Shown in pieces: positions 16,300 through 24,167 of a DNA stretch of 64,000 nucleotides. Position 1 is the stretch's first letter, and each line of letters begins with the position of its first letter. The stretch is from Collinsella sp. (GTDB taxonomy: Bacteria; Actinomycetota; Coriobacteriia; Coriobacteriales; Coriobacteriaceae): assembly GCA_018368345.1 (NCBI GenBank), contig JAGZEK010000008.1:120510-184509 (forward strand), given 5' to 3'. Under the pieces are notes generated by a model, which saw only the letters and a program-made list of their open reading frames with translations, was not told the origin of the DNA and ran no database searches. The position numbers and the translations under genes are program-made.

Positions 16300-17128
16300 T
16301 GATGGCCTCCTTATGGGCAGCGAAATCGGCGATGATCTGGGCATATTCCTCATCGTTGGGCAGGTGATGATGCCAGGCGGCCTTATCCTCCATGACGGGC
16401 GAGCCATAGCCCTTCACCGTGTTGAGGATGATGACCGTGGGCTTTCCGCAGGTCTCGGCCGCAAGCGTCAGCGCGGCGTCGATGGCCCGAACGTCGTTGC
16501 CCGGAATGGAGAGCACGTTCCAGCCGAAGGCAGCCCAGCGCTCCTCCTGCGAATCCTGCTTCATGACGTCCTCGGTGCTGCCGCTGATCTGCAGGCGGTT
16601 ACGGTCCACGAGCGCGCACAGGTTATCGAGCTGGTAGTTGCCGCCGCTCATGGCGCCTTCCCAGACCGAGCCCTCGGCAAGCTCGCCGTCGCCCATGATG
16701 GTGTAGACGCGGTAGTCGCGGCCGTCCATCTTGCCGGCAAGCGCCATGCCGACGGCCACGGGCAGGCCATGGCCCAGCGAACCGGAGTTCATCTCGATGC
16801 CCTTGAGCTTGTTGTTGGGGTGGCCGATGTAGGGGCTGCCGAACTTGGAGAAGCGGGCCTTGACGTCATCGAGGTCCAGATAGCCCTCGTGGCACAGCAC
16901 CGCGTAGTAGGCCTCCATAGCGTGGCCCTTGGAGAGCACGAAGCGGTCGCGGTTGGGATCGTCGACGGTCTCGGGCGAAATGTTAAGGTGGTTGGCATAG
17001 AGGGTCATGAGGGCGTCGATCACCGACATGTCGCCGCCAATATGGCCGCCGGCGCCAGCCATGATGATATCAACGCAATCGCGGCGAAGGTCCCAACGCA
17101 GGGACTCAAGCTCTTCGATAGTTGCCAT
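16292..17128 (-). CDS. Transketolase, N-terminal subunit (thiamine diphosphate binding)
   Basis: A 278-residue protein with the transketolase N-domain: GAGGHIGGDMSVIDALMTLY, RDRFVLSKGHAMEAYYAVL, and NSGSLGHGLPVAVGMALAGK. The thiamine diphosphate motif begins at GDGELAEGSVWEGAM and ends with CALVDRNRLQISG. It pairs with the overlapping C-subunit gene. Only 2 nt separate it from the upstream isomerase stop, so isomerase and both subunits are one operon. The known ApsTAB and sulfo-transketolase enzymes have the same two-gene form, but many ordinary split transketolases do too, so the substrate comes from context only. Confidence 0.93.
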   Translation of the reverse strand: MATIEELESLRWDLRRDCVDIIMAGAGGHIGGDMSVIDALMTLYANHLNISPETVDDPNRDRFVLSKGHAMEAYYAVLCHEGYLDLDDVKARFSKFGSPYIGHPNNKLKGIEMNSGSLGHGLPVAVGMALAGKMDGRDYRVYTIMGDGELAEGSVWEGAMSGGNYQLDNLCALVDRNRLQISGSTEDVMKQDSQEERWAAFGWNVLSIPGNDVRAIDAALTLAAETCGKPTVIILNTVKGYGSPVMEDKAAWHHHLPNDEEYAQIIADFAAHKEAING

Positions 17129-17130
17129 TT

Positions 17131-18531
17131 CTACTCTCCTCGCAGGTAGGCTTTGACGTCTTCTTCAATGGGGTCGTACAGGTCGGGCTGGATGCCAATG
17201 TACTTGCAGGCCTCGTAGAGCACCGGTACCACGTTGGCGTGAATAGCGACGCAGTGATGAATGTAGGGGCCCTCGACGATCTTGGCCTCGAGGCGCTTGA
17301 GGTTTTCGACCTCGACCCACAGGTAGGTGCCCATGCCGGCCGGGCCGTCGATGCCGCGGGCGTTGCCCAGCAGCAGCGAATACTCGCCGTTGTCGCCGTC
17401 AAAGCGGGCAAGGGTGAGATCGCCGTGCTTGGCCTCGGCCGTCAGCGCGCCGGGGTGGTCGAAAGCCAGCGGGTAGGTGAGCTTGGGCTTGACGGCCGCG
17501 CAGCTGCAGGGCCAGGGGCCGCAGTGCTGCAGCAGCTCGCCGTTCTCGTTATCGGGATGGCGCACGGTCCAGTCGGCGAACATGCCGCGGTGACGGCCCA
17601 GGTCGGCGGCCTCGACCATCAGCGCGGTGATTGCGCCGTGGATATCGGTCTCGCATACGATAGGAATGCCCATCTCGTTGAGGATGGCGTTGGCGGCGCA
17701 GGGCATAATGCCCAGCTCGTCCTGCAGGGCGTTCCAGCACTGGATGGCGCCGGCGTTGCAGCCGTACTTCTCGACCAGGCGCTTCATAGCGATGGCGAGC
17801 CCTGCGACCGCGGGGACCTTGTCCTCGGGTATGCAGATCTCAAAGCTGCGGCGAATGTGGTCGAGCATGGCGGCCATGGCCTGCTCGTCGCTCTGAGCGT
17901 CGTGCACAGCCTGAACAAGTTCGGTCATGGGGATGGGCGAAAGCTGAATATTGAACTTCTCGAGCAGCTCGCCCTCGTTGCACATGGTGGACCAGAAGTC
18001 GAACGGACGGGTCGCCATCTGCAGGATGCGCGTGTGCTTGAAGGTCTTGACCACGTTGCACACGGCCAAAAAGTCCCAGACGCCGCGCTCGAACTCGGGA
18101 TCGGTCAGGCGGCAGTTGGTCATATAGGTAAAGGGAACCTGGAAGCGGCGCAGAACCTTGCCGGTGGCGAACAGGCCGCACTGGCTATCGCGCAGGCGGG
18201 TGCCGTCGGGCTCGGGGCGCTCGTCGCGCGGGCCCCACAGCAGCACAGGCAGACCGAGCTCGCGGGCAAGGCGGGCGCAAACGTACTCGGTGCCAAAGTT
18301 GGCGTGGCACAGCATGATGCCGTCGACGCCCTCGGCGCGGAACTTCTTGACGATAGGCTCGATATGGCTGTCGTCAAACAGCAGGCCCTCGTCATTAATG
18401 TCGTCGATGTCCACGATGTCGACACCGATCTCGCGCAGGCGATCAGCCGTCAGGCCGCGATACTTAAGCGCGTCCGGTGCGCTAAAGATGCTGCGACGCG
18501 TGGGCACAAAACCGAGCTTGATCTTATCCAT
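17131..18531 (-). CDS. L-fucose/L-arabinose isomerase family protein
   Basis: A 466-residue cytoplasmic protein with the FucI/AraA fold: KIKLGFVPTRRSIFS; GVDGIMLCHANFGTEYVC; a C-terminal domain with GNARGIDGPAGMGTYLWVEV. Probable metal ligands are Glu and Asp in PIVCETDIHGAIT and His in the late YIHHCVAIHANVVP segment. The family interconverts aldoses and ketoses using Mn2+. Members close to this type are usually unassigned. It leads an operon with split transketolase and FGGY kinase, so it should supply the ketose for that route. Candidates are D-apiose, another pentose, or a sulfo-sugar. Upstream is a 13-bp perfect inverted repeat. Isomerase family likely, substrate unknown. Confidence 0.88.
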   Translation of the reverse strand: MDKIKLGFVPTRRSIFSAPDALKYRGLTADRLREIGVDIVDIDDINDEGLLFDDSHIEPIVKKFRAEGVDGIMLCHANFGTEYVCARLARELGLPVLLWGPRDERPEPDGTRLRDSQCGLFATGKVLRRFQVPFTYMTNCRLTDPEFERGVWDFLAVCNVVKTFKHTRILQMATRPFDFWSTMCNEGELLEKFNIQLSPIPMTELVQAVHDAQSDEQAMAAMLDHIRRSFEICIPEDKVPAVAGLAIAMKRLVEKYGCNAGAIQCWNALQDELGIMPCAANAILNEMGIPIVCETDIHGAITALMVEAADLGRHRGMFADWTVRHPDNENGELLQHCGPWPCSCAAVKPKLTYPLAFDHPGALTAEAKHGDLTLARFDGDNGEYSLLLGNARGIDGPAGMGTYLWVEVENLKRLEAKIVEGPYIHHCVAIHANVVPVLYEACKYIGIQPDLYDPIEEDVKAYLRGE

Positions 18532-18554
18532 GTACGTCCTCCCCTAGTTACATG

Positions 18555-18597
18555 TTCAGTAAACAGACGCGTGTTTTGTTTTGTTCTGTTTACTGAA
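18555..18597. promoter_or_regulatory. Inverted-repeat operator of the isomerase/transketolase operon
   Basis: Perfect 13-nt arms TTCAGTAAACAGA (18555-18567) and TCTGTTTACTGAA (18585-18597) are separated by 17 nt, starting 24 nt upstream of the isomerase start. Related half-sites TATGTAAAC recur at about 18667 and 18735, the first followed by AAACTGAACA. This looks like a site for a DeoR-, GntR- or LacI-type regulator. No regulator gene adjoins. It accounts for most of the 18532-18812 gap. Confidence 0.6.
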
Positions 18598-18812
18598 TGT
18601 TTTACTCCTCTGTTTAGAAGTGTAACGCGAAATACCCGCAAGCGGTAGAAAAAACAGCCTAAACGGTATGTAAACAAACTGAACATACAAGGGGAACAAA
18701 AAGAGGGCCCCGAAGGACCCTCTCTATCCGCACATGTATGTAAACGAATCAATACCGCCCTGTTACCGCGAGTACACCGCTCACAGTGATAACCTGGCGG
18801 CAAAGTCCGTGG

Positions 18813-19130
18813 CTACGCGCCCATCTTGCGATAGACGTCCACGAACTCCTTGGCAAGGATGCCAAAGCCCTCGGCGCTCATCAGCTGATCCTCGGCATGG
18901 ACGACCAAAAGATCGATGCTCAGGTCCTCGCCGGCGGCAGTCTGCTGGACAAGGCCACCGTGAGCAGCGTGGCCCTCGGCATAGTGCTGCTGGCCTTCCG
19001 TGATCTTTGCCTCGGCCTCTTCGAACTTGCCGTCACGAGCTAGATGAATCGCATCGATATAGCAGCTGCGCGCGCAACCGACGCCTGCAATGATCTGAAA
19101 ACTCTGAAGCTGAATCTCTTCTGCCGTCAT
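18813..19130 (-). CDS. PTS lactose/cellobiose-type IIA protein
   Basis: About 105 residues, the family size. The start at 19130 (MTAEEIQLQSFQIIAGVG) matches the family N-terminus; the longer frame to 19241 lies in the IIB gene. IIA of this class is an all-helical trimer that receives phosphate from HPr on a His; here that is probably the His in the VVHAEDQL segment, as in LacF/ChbA. It hands the phosphate to IIB. It is the last gene of an operon with esterase, glycoside hydrolase, IIC and IIB; the gap to IIB is 2 nt. Confidence 0.93.
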   Translation of the reverse strand: MTAEEIQLQSFQIIAGVGCARSCYIDAIHLARDGKFEEAEAKITEGQQHYAEGHAAHGGLVQQTAAGEDLSIDLLVVHAEDQLMSAEGFGILAKEFVDVYRKMGA

Positions 19131-19132
19131 AC

Positions 19133-19435
19133 TTACAGCCCCATCAGTTCCTTGGCCTGAGCCAGAGCCTTGACGCCGTCCATCATGCCGTAGGTGGTCA
19201 TGGGAATTACGCCGACCGGAACCCCGGGGCATGCGGCGCAAACTTCATCCTTGGCATAGCCAACCTGCGGCCCAAGCAGAATGCAGTCGGCATTGCGGCC
19301 AATGGTGGCAGCCTCGTTGACGGCGTGAGCGGACACCTCGCACTCCAGGCCCTCGGCGTCGGCGGCCTTCTTGATGTTCTTCATGATGATGCTCGTGGAC
19401 ATGCCGCCAGCGCACATAAGAACGATGTTTTTCAT
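19133..19435 (-). CDS. PTS lactose/cellobiose-type IIB protein
   Basis: About 100 residues, complete. The N-terminus KNIVLMCAGGMSTSIIMKNI carries the phosphorylated Cys of the family (C8) followed by the anion-binding loop. The start at 19435 is preceded by GGAAC-type purines. It passes phosphate from IIA to the sugar during transport by IIC. The three separate PTS genes (IIC, IIB, IIA) in this order lie behind an esterase and a DUF4038 hydrolase. The imported glycoside is therefore probably one that needs both enzymes. Confidence 0.94.
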   Translation of the reverse strand: MKNIVLMCAGGMSTSIIMKNIKKAADAEGLECEVSAHAVNEAATIGRNADCILLGPQVGYAKDEVCAACPGVPVGVIPMTTYGMMDGVKALAQAKELMGL

Positions 19436-19525
19436 TGCAGTTCCTTTCCTGTAACCCCTCACAGGGACTTATATGTTTCGGCGATCAACGCGATCGGCCG
19501 AACCTTCGAACTTGTGGACAATGAC

Positions 19526-20797
19526 CTACTCGGCAGAAGCCTTTGCAGCAGCTTCCTCGGCCAGTGCCTCCTTATCGGCCATCTTGACGAATGGGATAAA
19601 CAGCAGTCCGACCAGCAGGATTGCGGCGAGGACGATTGCGACCAGGCCAATGCCGCCCGTAAAGAAGTTGCTGATGGGCAGCGGCACGACAAACGGCATG
19701 GAAACGGTCGGGTTAAATGCATTGCCCAGACCGAGCATCAGGCCGACGGCGGCAGCAATGCAGGCCACGGGCTTGAGCAGGATGTAGGGGATGAACATAT
19801 AAGGGTTCATGGCAATGGGCGTACCGAAGATGATGGGCTCGGAGATGTTGAAGAGTGCGGGCACCAGGGCAATCTTGGAGAGGGCCTTGTAGCGCTCGGA
19901 CTTGGCCGTGAGCAGCGCAAGCTCCATGCCAAGGGCGTCAACAGAACCGACAGAGAACATGATGATGAACGACAGGTACGGCAGTGGCTGGCCGGCAACG
20001 AATGCCTCGGTGTTGGCAAGAGCGCAGGCCTGGATAACCGGCATGTACACGCCCATCAGGACGCTGGGGTGGATACCAAAGAAGAACAGCAGGTTGCACA
20101 GCGTAAAGTAAATGACAACGGCCCAGGGGCTGGAGCCCAGGAACATAACGGGAGTGGCAATGGTGCTGTTGATGAGGTTAAAGACATCGCCGAAGCTCGT
20201 CATGCCCATGCCCCACTTAACCAGAGCAGCCGTGGTGAAGATGACGATGGCGCAGAACATCGGAGACAGCGAATCGGTAACGAACTGAGGGACGGAATCG
20301 GGCATGGGGATGGCGATATGCTTCATAAGGAAGTTAAGCGCCTTCGGCACGATCAACGCCACGAGCAGCGCAACGAACAGACCCGAGCTGCCCAGATAAC
20401 GGGTCACGATAAACGTCGATCCGTCCTCGGCATGGCCAAGAGGAATCAGCAGGAGCAAAACGCCAATAGCCGCAACCGTCGACGTAAGGCCTTTGTTCCC
20501 GAGCACCTTGCCGTAGGAGTACGAGACCGAGGCGCACATGTAGATGGCGCCGAGGTTCATGGTAACGACCAGTACGTCGGTAATCGTCGCCGACATGCCG
20601 GTGCTGGCAAGGAACGCCTGCAGCGGCGGGATCGGCAGCCCGTTGATAATGGAGAGCAGCGCCACGCCCAGCGTAACGGGCATGGTCGCCATCATGCCGG
20701 ACATAAGGCCCTTTACGACGTTAAAGCTACTCACTTTGTGGGCAATGGGGCCCACGTGCTTCTCGAGGAAGCCCTGCATCGAATCGAGAACGCTCAT
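19526..20797 (-). CDS. PTS cellobiose/lactose-type IIC permease
   Basis: A 423-residue membrane protein with about ten helices. The family N-terminal pattern LEKHVGPIAHKVSSFNVVKG is followed by MSGMMATMPVTLGVALLSII. The sugar-binding loop region includes NLLFFFGIHPSVLMGVYMP and the late ISEPIIFGTPIAMNP motif, which carries the family's conserved Glu. Cellobiose-type IIC proteins import beta-linked disaccharides and aryl glycosides, phosphorylating them as they enter. The gene is 93 nt after the glycoside hydrolase and 90 nt before IIB, on the same strand. Confidence 0.93.
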   Translation of the reverse strand: MSVLDSMQGFLEKHVGPIAHKVSSFNVVKGLMSGMMATMPVTLGVALLSIINGLPIPPLQAFLASTGMSATITDVLVVTMNLGAIYMCASVSYSYGKVLGNKGLTSTVAAIGVLLLLIPLGHAEDGSTFIVTRYLGSSGLFVALLVALIVPKALNFLMKHIAIPMPDSVPQFVTDSLSPMFCAIVIFTTAALVKWGMGMTSFGDVFNLINSTIATPVMFLGSSPWAVVIYFTLCNLLFFFGIHPSVLMGVYMPVIQACALANTEAFVAGQPLPYLSFIIMFSVGSVDALGMELALLTAKSERYKALSKIALVPALFNISEPIIFGTPIAMNPYMFIPYILLKPVACIAAAVGLMLGLGNAFNPTVSMPFVVPLPISNFFTGGIGLVAIVLAAILLVGLLFIPFVKMADKEALAEEAAAKASAE

Positions 20798-20890
20798 TTG
20801 TGTTCACTGATCCTCTCTAAACGAATCATCTAGCTGTCAAACGGGAAATTGCGGCCGACTCTTTCCCGCCTATGACCAATGGAAATATGG

Positions 20891-22513
20891 TTACGCCTTG
20901 AGCTCGAGGACGAGGAGCCAATCCCCAACCCCGGGTTTGTCAGGCAGGGTAATGCTGTCCGTGACGGCAAGGGCGTCCTCGCCGTCACGGTATGCGCCCG
21001 TGCGAGGGTTAAACCATCGGCTTGCATAGGCAGCGCCCGTCGGCACACCCTCGATAGCAAGCTTTTGGCGCACGGTATCGCCAAAGTACGCGACGATGCG
21101 CGAAAGGTCCTGGTTGGCGGTTGCCAGCGGAGCCTTGTTGGCAAACAGGTTGCCCGCATCGGTCGTTTCGTAGGGAGCGAGCTCCCAGAAGTGATTGTCT
21201 TCGTAGAAGGAACGCATGTAGCCCATCTGGACCGCACCTTCTCCGTCTACCGCCTGGGCCCAAGTAATGCCAAAGCGGTTGAAGATTGCCATAAAGGGGT
21301 CGAGCTCCTCAGGGCTTTCCCACACGTTGTCCCAGATTCCCTGGGCTCCGTAGGTATAGCCGGCGCCGCCGGCCTGCATGCAGATATACGCCACGCGGCG
21401 CAGCATGTCTGCGGTGCACAGGCGCGTACCCATCTCCTCGAGCGTCGAGCAAAACTCGTAGAGCGCCTCGCCCTCAACGAAGGGCTTGTCGTCATGAGCT
21501 GCCAGATAGTCAAAGTAGTCGCTTGCCTTGATGAGGTAATCGCCGTGACCGGCCTGGTTGAGCGTAAAGTCCATCCAGGGTTCATCCTGGTAGTAATCGG
21601 CAAAGGGGCGCTCGTTGGTATAGTGCGCCGTCGCCAGATGACCATAGCCGTCGCGTGCCTCAATCTCCAAGGCGACCTCACGCCAACCGTCGATCAAAGC
21701 GGCTCGGTCTTCTTTGCCATACCCGGCGACCTCGCCGGCAAGTGTCCACACCATGGGGTATGCGCCATAGCGCGCCACCAGGTAGCGGGCGAGGTGCTTT
21801 TGGTGTTCCACGGCATGCTCGCCGAGAATGGAAAACGCCCATGCCTGCCCAAGCGCGTTGACCAAGCCGGCATCGGCGATATAGGCCATGCGGCGGTCGA
21901 GCTCCTGCTGGTAGAACGCCACATTGGGCAGATCCTCCGCGCCCTTGGCCATGCCACCGTCAATCCAATAGCGGTCACGCGCGCCCATGTCAGAGCGCAG
22001 GTTGGTCTGATAGACGGTAAAGCCCTGCTCAACGCGCAGGTCGACCATGCCGCGGAACTGGCTCGTCATGCCGGGGTGGTTTGACTTGTCCCAGCTCTCG
22101 CGATAGGCAAACTCCCAATGAGTATCGCCCAGCCAGAAGAACGGCGTGCCATCCGCATAGGCAAACACGTGCGGATTGTCCGCAACGCGGATAAACCCGT
22201 GGCGGTACAGATCGAGCTCGCCCTCGTACGGCACGGCCTCGACGTTGCCCGTGCGGCCATTAAGGCCGGTCTGCTCGGGAGCCTCGATAACATAGCTCCA
22301 AGCGCCGAGCTCGGTCGGAGCAAACGACACGCGATAGATACGCTCGCCGTCCCAGTAGGCCTCACGGCGAATTACCCTGCCGCTCGGGCCGGTGAACTCC
22401 GCCCAAATCTCAACATCCAAAAACGGGTTGTCGAACGAGCAGGCGCTCTCGAACGTCAGAATAACCGGACGCCACATCTCGGCGGCAGCGTTTTGATTCA
22501 ACGTCATATCCAT
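20891..22513 (-). CDS. DUF5060/DUF4038 glycoside hydrolase, apiosidase-like (GH140 type)
   Basis: A 540-residue protein without signal peptide, so cytoplasmic. The N-terminal DUF5060 beta domain (about 14-95; WAEFTGPSGRVIRREAYWDG) leads into a DUF4038 TIM barrel (about 105-430; TPFFWLGDTHWEFAYR with D130, and PMVWTLAGEVAGYG with E261, a likely acid/base). A C-terminal beta domain completes it (about 445-540). The DUF4038 family contains the GH140 apiosidase that cuts apiose from pectin RG-II side chains; other members are uncharacterised. AAAGGGG precedes the ATG. It lies between an esterase and PTS genes, so its substrate probably arrives phosphorylated, which would be unusual for this family. 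Fold likely, substrate hypothetical. Confidence 0.85.
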   Translation of the reverse strand: MDMTLNQNAAAEMWRPVILTFESACSFDNPFLDVEIWAEFTGPSGRVIRREAYWDGERIYRVSFAPTELGAWSYVIEAPEQTGLNGRTGNVEAVPYEGELDLYRHGFIRVADNPHVFAYADGTPFFWLGDTHWEFAYRESWDKSNHPGMTSQFRGMVDLRVEQGFTVYQTNLRSDMGARDRYWIDGGMAKGAEDLPNVAFYQQELDRRMAYIADAGLVNALGQAWAFSILGEHAVEHQKHLARYLVARYGAYPMVWTLAGEVAGYGKEDRAALIDGWREVALEIEARDGYGHLATAHYTNERPFADYYQDEPWMDFTLNQAGHGDYLIKASDYFDYLAAHDDKPFVEGEALYEFCSTLEEMGTRLCTADMLRRVAYICMQAGGAGYTYGAQGIWDNVWESPEELDPFMAIFNRFGITWAQAVDGEGAVQMGYMRSFYEDNHFWELAPYETTDAGNLFANKAPLATANQDLSRIVAYFGDTVRQKLAIEGVPTGAAYASRWFNPRTGAYRDGEDALAVTDSITLPDKPGVGDWLLVLELKA

Positions 22514-22542
22514 TGCAGACCCCTTTCTGGTCTTGGTGCCTA

Positions 22543-24015
22543 CTAGTTCAGTCCTCGCTCGCTGGCGGACGTCACGGCAAAGTCAACGATCGCTTGGGCA
22601 TCCTCGGCGCAAATAAAGCCTTGCGACACCTCGATCGCCGTATCGCGCTCGCACAGGGCGCGGTAGTTATCGAGCGATCCGTACAGCTCCTTGAGCATCG
22701 ATGCCGAAAACGACTCCATATGGCCAAACAGGCCATCCTTGTCGCTCGTCTTATCGACCGTGCCCTGGCCCGGCTCCACCAGGCTCGTGTTGGAATAGCG
22801 GGCAAACGGATGCTCGAGCAGGCAAGTGCGAAGGCCGCCCTTGGTGTTGCCCAAGGCATCCTTTACGTTCTCGCCGTTCGCGTCCAACTCAATGCGCGGA
22901 CATGTTGCCGGAGCGGCACCCGTGCGAACCCAACGGAACAAGTTGCGGAAAGCGGCGTGGAAGAGGTACTGCGACGGGTAGGCGTTTGCCTCGGCGTGCT
23001 TGCCGACGTACACCGGCAAATGATCGATGCGCTTGAGGTCCTCGTCGTCCTGGTAATAGTCGACATAGCTCCACTGCGTATCGTGGGAGGATCCTGTCAC
23101 CTCATACAGTCGGTACTTAAAATCGGGATCGTCGCTATCGGGCATAAGCGTGCGCCAGCTCTCAAAGCGACCATTCTCGCTCTCGGTCTGAAGGGCGATA
23201 AACGGCTCCTCGGCATGCTCGACGCGCAGCAGGTGGTGCGCATAACCTCGGTCGCTCTCGTACTGGTTGACGGGAATGCACATCGAGTGGATACCACCGC
23301 CGGACAGATATCCGTCGAACACGCGACCGTCACGGCGCACGTCCTCGCGATAGGCAAAGCTGTTAAGGTAGCGGAACAGATAGGCGCCGGACTGCGACCA
23401 TCCCGTAAGGCAGATTGCCTGGCGAGGATAATCGCGGATCGGGTTGAGGTCGGAGTCTCCGCGCAGCAGCCAGGCAAGATCGGTCAGCATGTCCCAAAAC
23501 AGGCCCGTCTCGTAGGAGATATCCATGTCGGGAAGCGCGCCGCCGCGCTCGAGCTGCTTCGGATCGTAGTCAAAGGGGCGCTCGGGAGTCGGGTTTGCCC
23601 AGCTCATAAAGCCATAGCGATCGGGATTGAATTCCTTGAGCTTGGCGATGGTGTTGGGCTTGCTGGTGATGCCCACGTAGATGTCGCCGGAGCGCACAAA
23701 CTCGCCGTAGCCCAGGATCCACATGCGCTCGATTTCCATGAACGACGTGGGGTTGATGATCTCGACCACCACGTTGCCACTTGCCTGCGCCGGATCTTTC
23801 GGGGCGCGGACAACGATACGGTTGGAATAGGGGGCGTCGGCGGTCATAACCTCCACGCCACCGTCTTCATCAGCAGTGCGGTATACGTTGGCCGTGCCGT
23901 CAACGCGATACTCGCGCTCGACGTAGCCCTTTGCGCTCAGATGACAGTAGCGCTCGGCGCTCGAAAACGGATAGCTTTCATCCGTGATGGGCATTTCGGA
24001 AATACCGCTGATCAT
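22543..24015 (-). CDS. Alpha/beta-hydrolase-domain protein, putative cytoplasmic esterase
   Basis: A 490-residue protein without signal peptide. The nucleophile elbow G-W-S-Q-S-G is in RQAICLTGWSQSGAYLFRYL. Flanking conserved stretches (NVVVEIINPTSFMEIERMW; VGITSKPNTIAKLKEFNPDRYGFMSWANP) match the large alpha/beta-hydrolase-domain family known as Abhydrolase_10, whose substrates are mostly unknown. It is the first gene of the esterase/hydrolase/PTS operon, 27 nt before the hydrolase. A LacI regulator is divergently encoded. It could remove acyl groups such as acetyl or malonyl from imported plant glycosides; that is inference. Confidence 0.83.
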   Translation of the reverse strand: MISGISEMPITDESYPFSSAERYCHLSAKGYVEREYRVDGTANVYRTADEDGGVEVMTADAPYSNRIVVRAPKDPAQASGNVVVEIINPTSFMEIERMWILGYGEFVRSGDIYVGITSKPNTIAKLKEFNPDRYGFMSWANPTPERPFDYDPKQLERGGALPDMDISYETGLFWDMLTDLAWLLRGDSDLNPIRDYPRQAICLTGWSQSGAYLFRYLNSFAYREDVRRDGRVFDGYLSGGGIHSMCIPVNQYESDRGYAHHLLRVEHAEEPFIALQTESENGRFESWRTLMPDSDDPDFKYRLYEVTGSSHDTQWSYVDYYQDDEDLKRIDHLPVYVGKHAEANAYPSQYLFHAAFRNLFRWVRTGAAPATCPRIELDANGENVKDALGNTKGGLRTCLLEHPFARYSNTSLVEPGQGTVDKTSDKDGLFGHMESFSASMLKELYGSLDNYRALCERDTAIEVSQGFICAEDAQAIVDFAVTSASERGLN

Positions 24016-24064
24016 CTCGTCCCCCTTGCTGTTGCGTTTGTTGAGACAAACTCTACTGGGGACG

Positions 24065-24110
24065 CAACTTAACTTCTATCGATTCTTAAGTTGAATTACT
24101 AAATATTTAG
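24065..24110. promoter_or_regulatory. Divergent promoter region with two dyad operators
   Basis: In the AT-rich gap between the esterase and lacI-type genes, CAACTTAA (24065-24072) and TTAAGTTG (24086-24093) form a perfect 8-nt inverted repeat. The perfect 12-bp palindrome CTAAATATTTAG lies at 24099-24110. These are the obvious candidate binding sites for the adjoining LacI-family protein, which would then control both directions. Confidence 0.5.
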
Positions 24111-24167
24111 CTTAATAAACAGCCTGGTGTTAAGCTCATGGTAAGTTCACAAACGTTAGGAAACACC

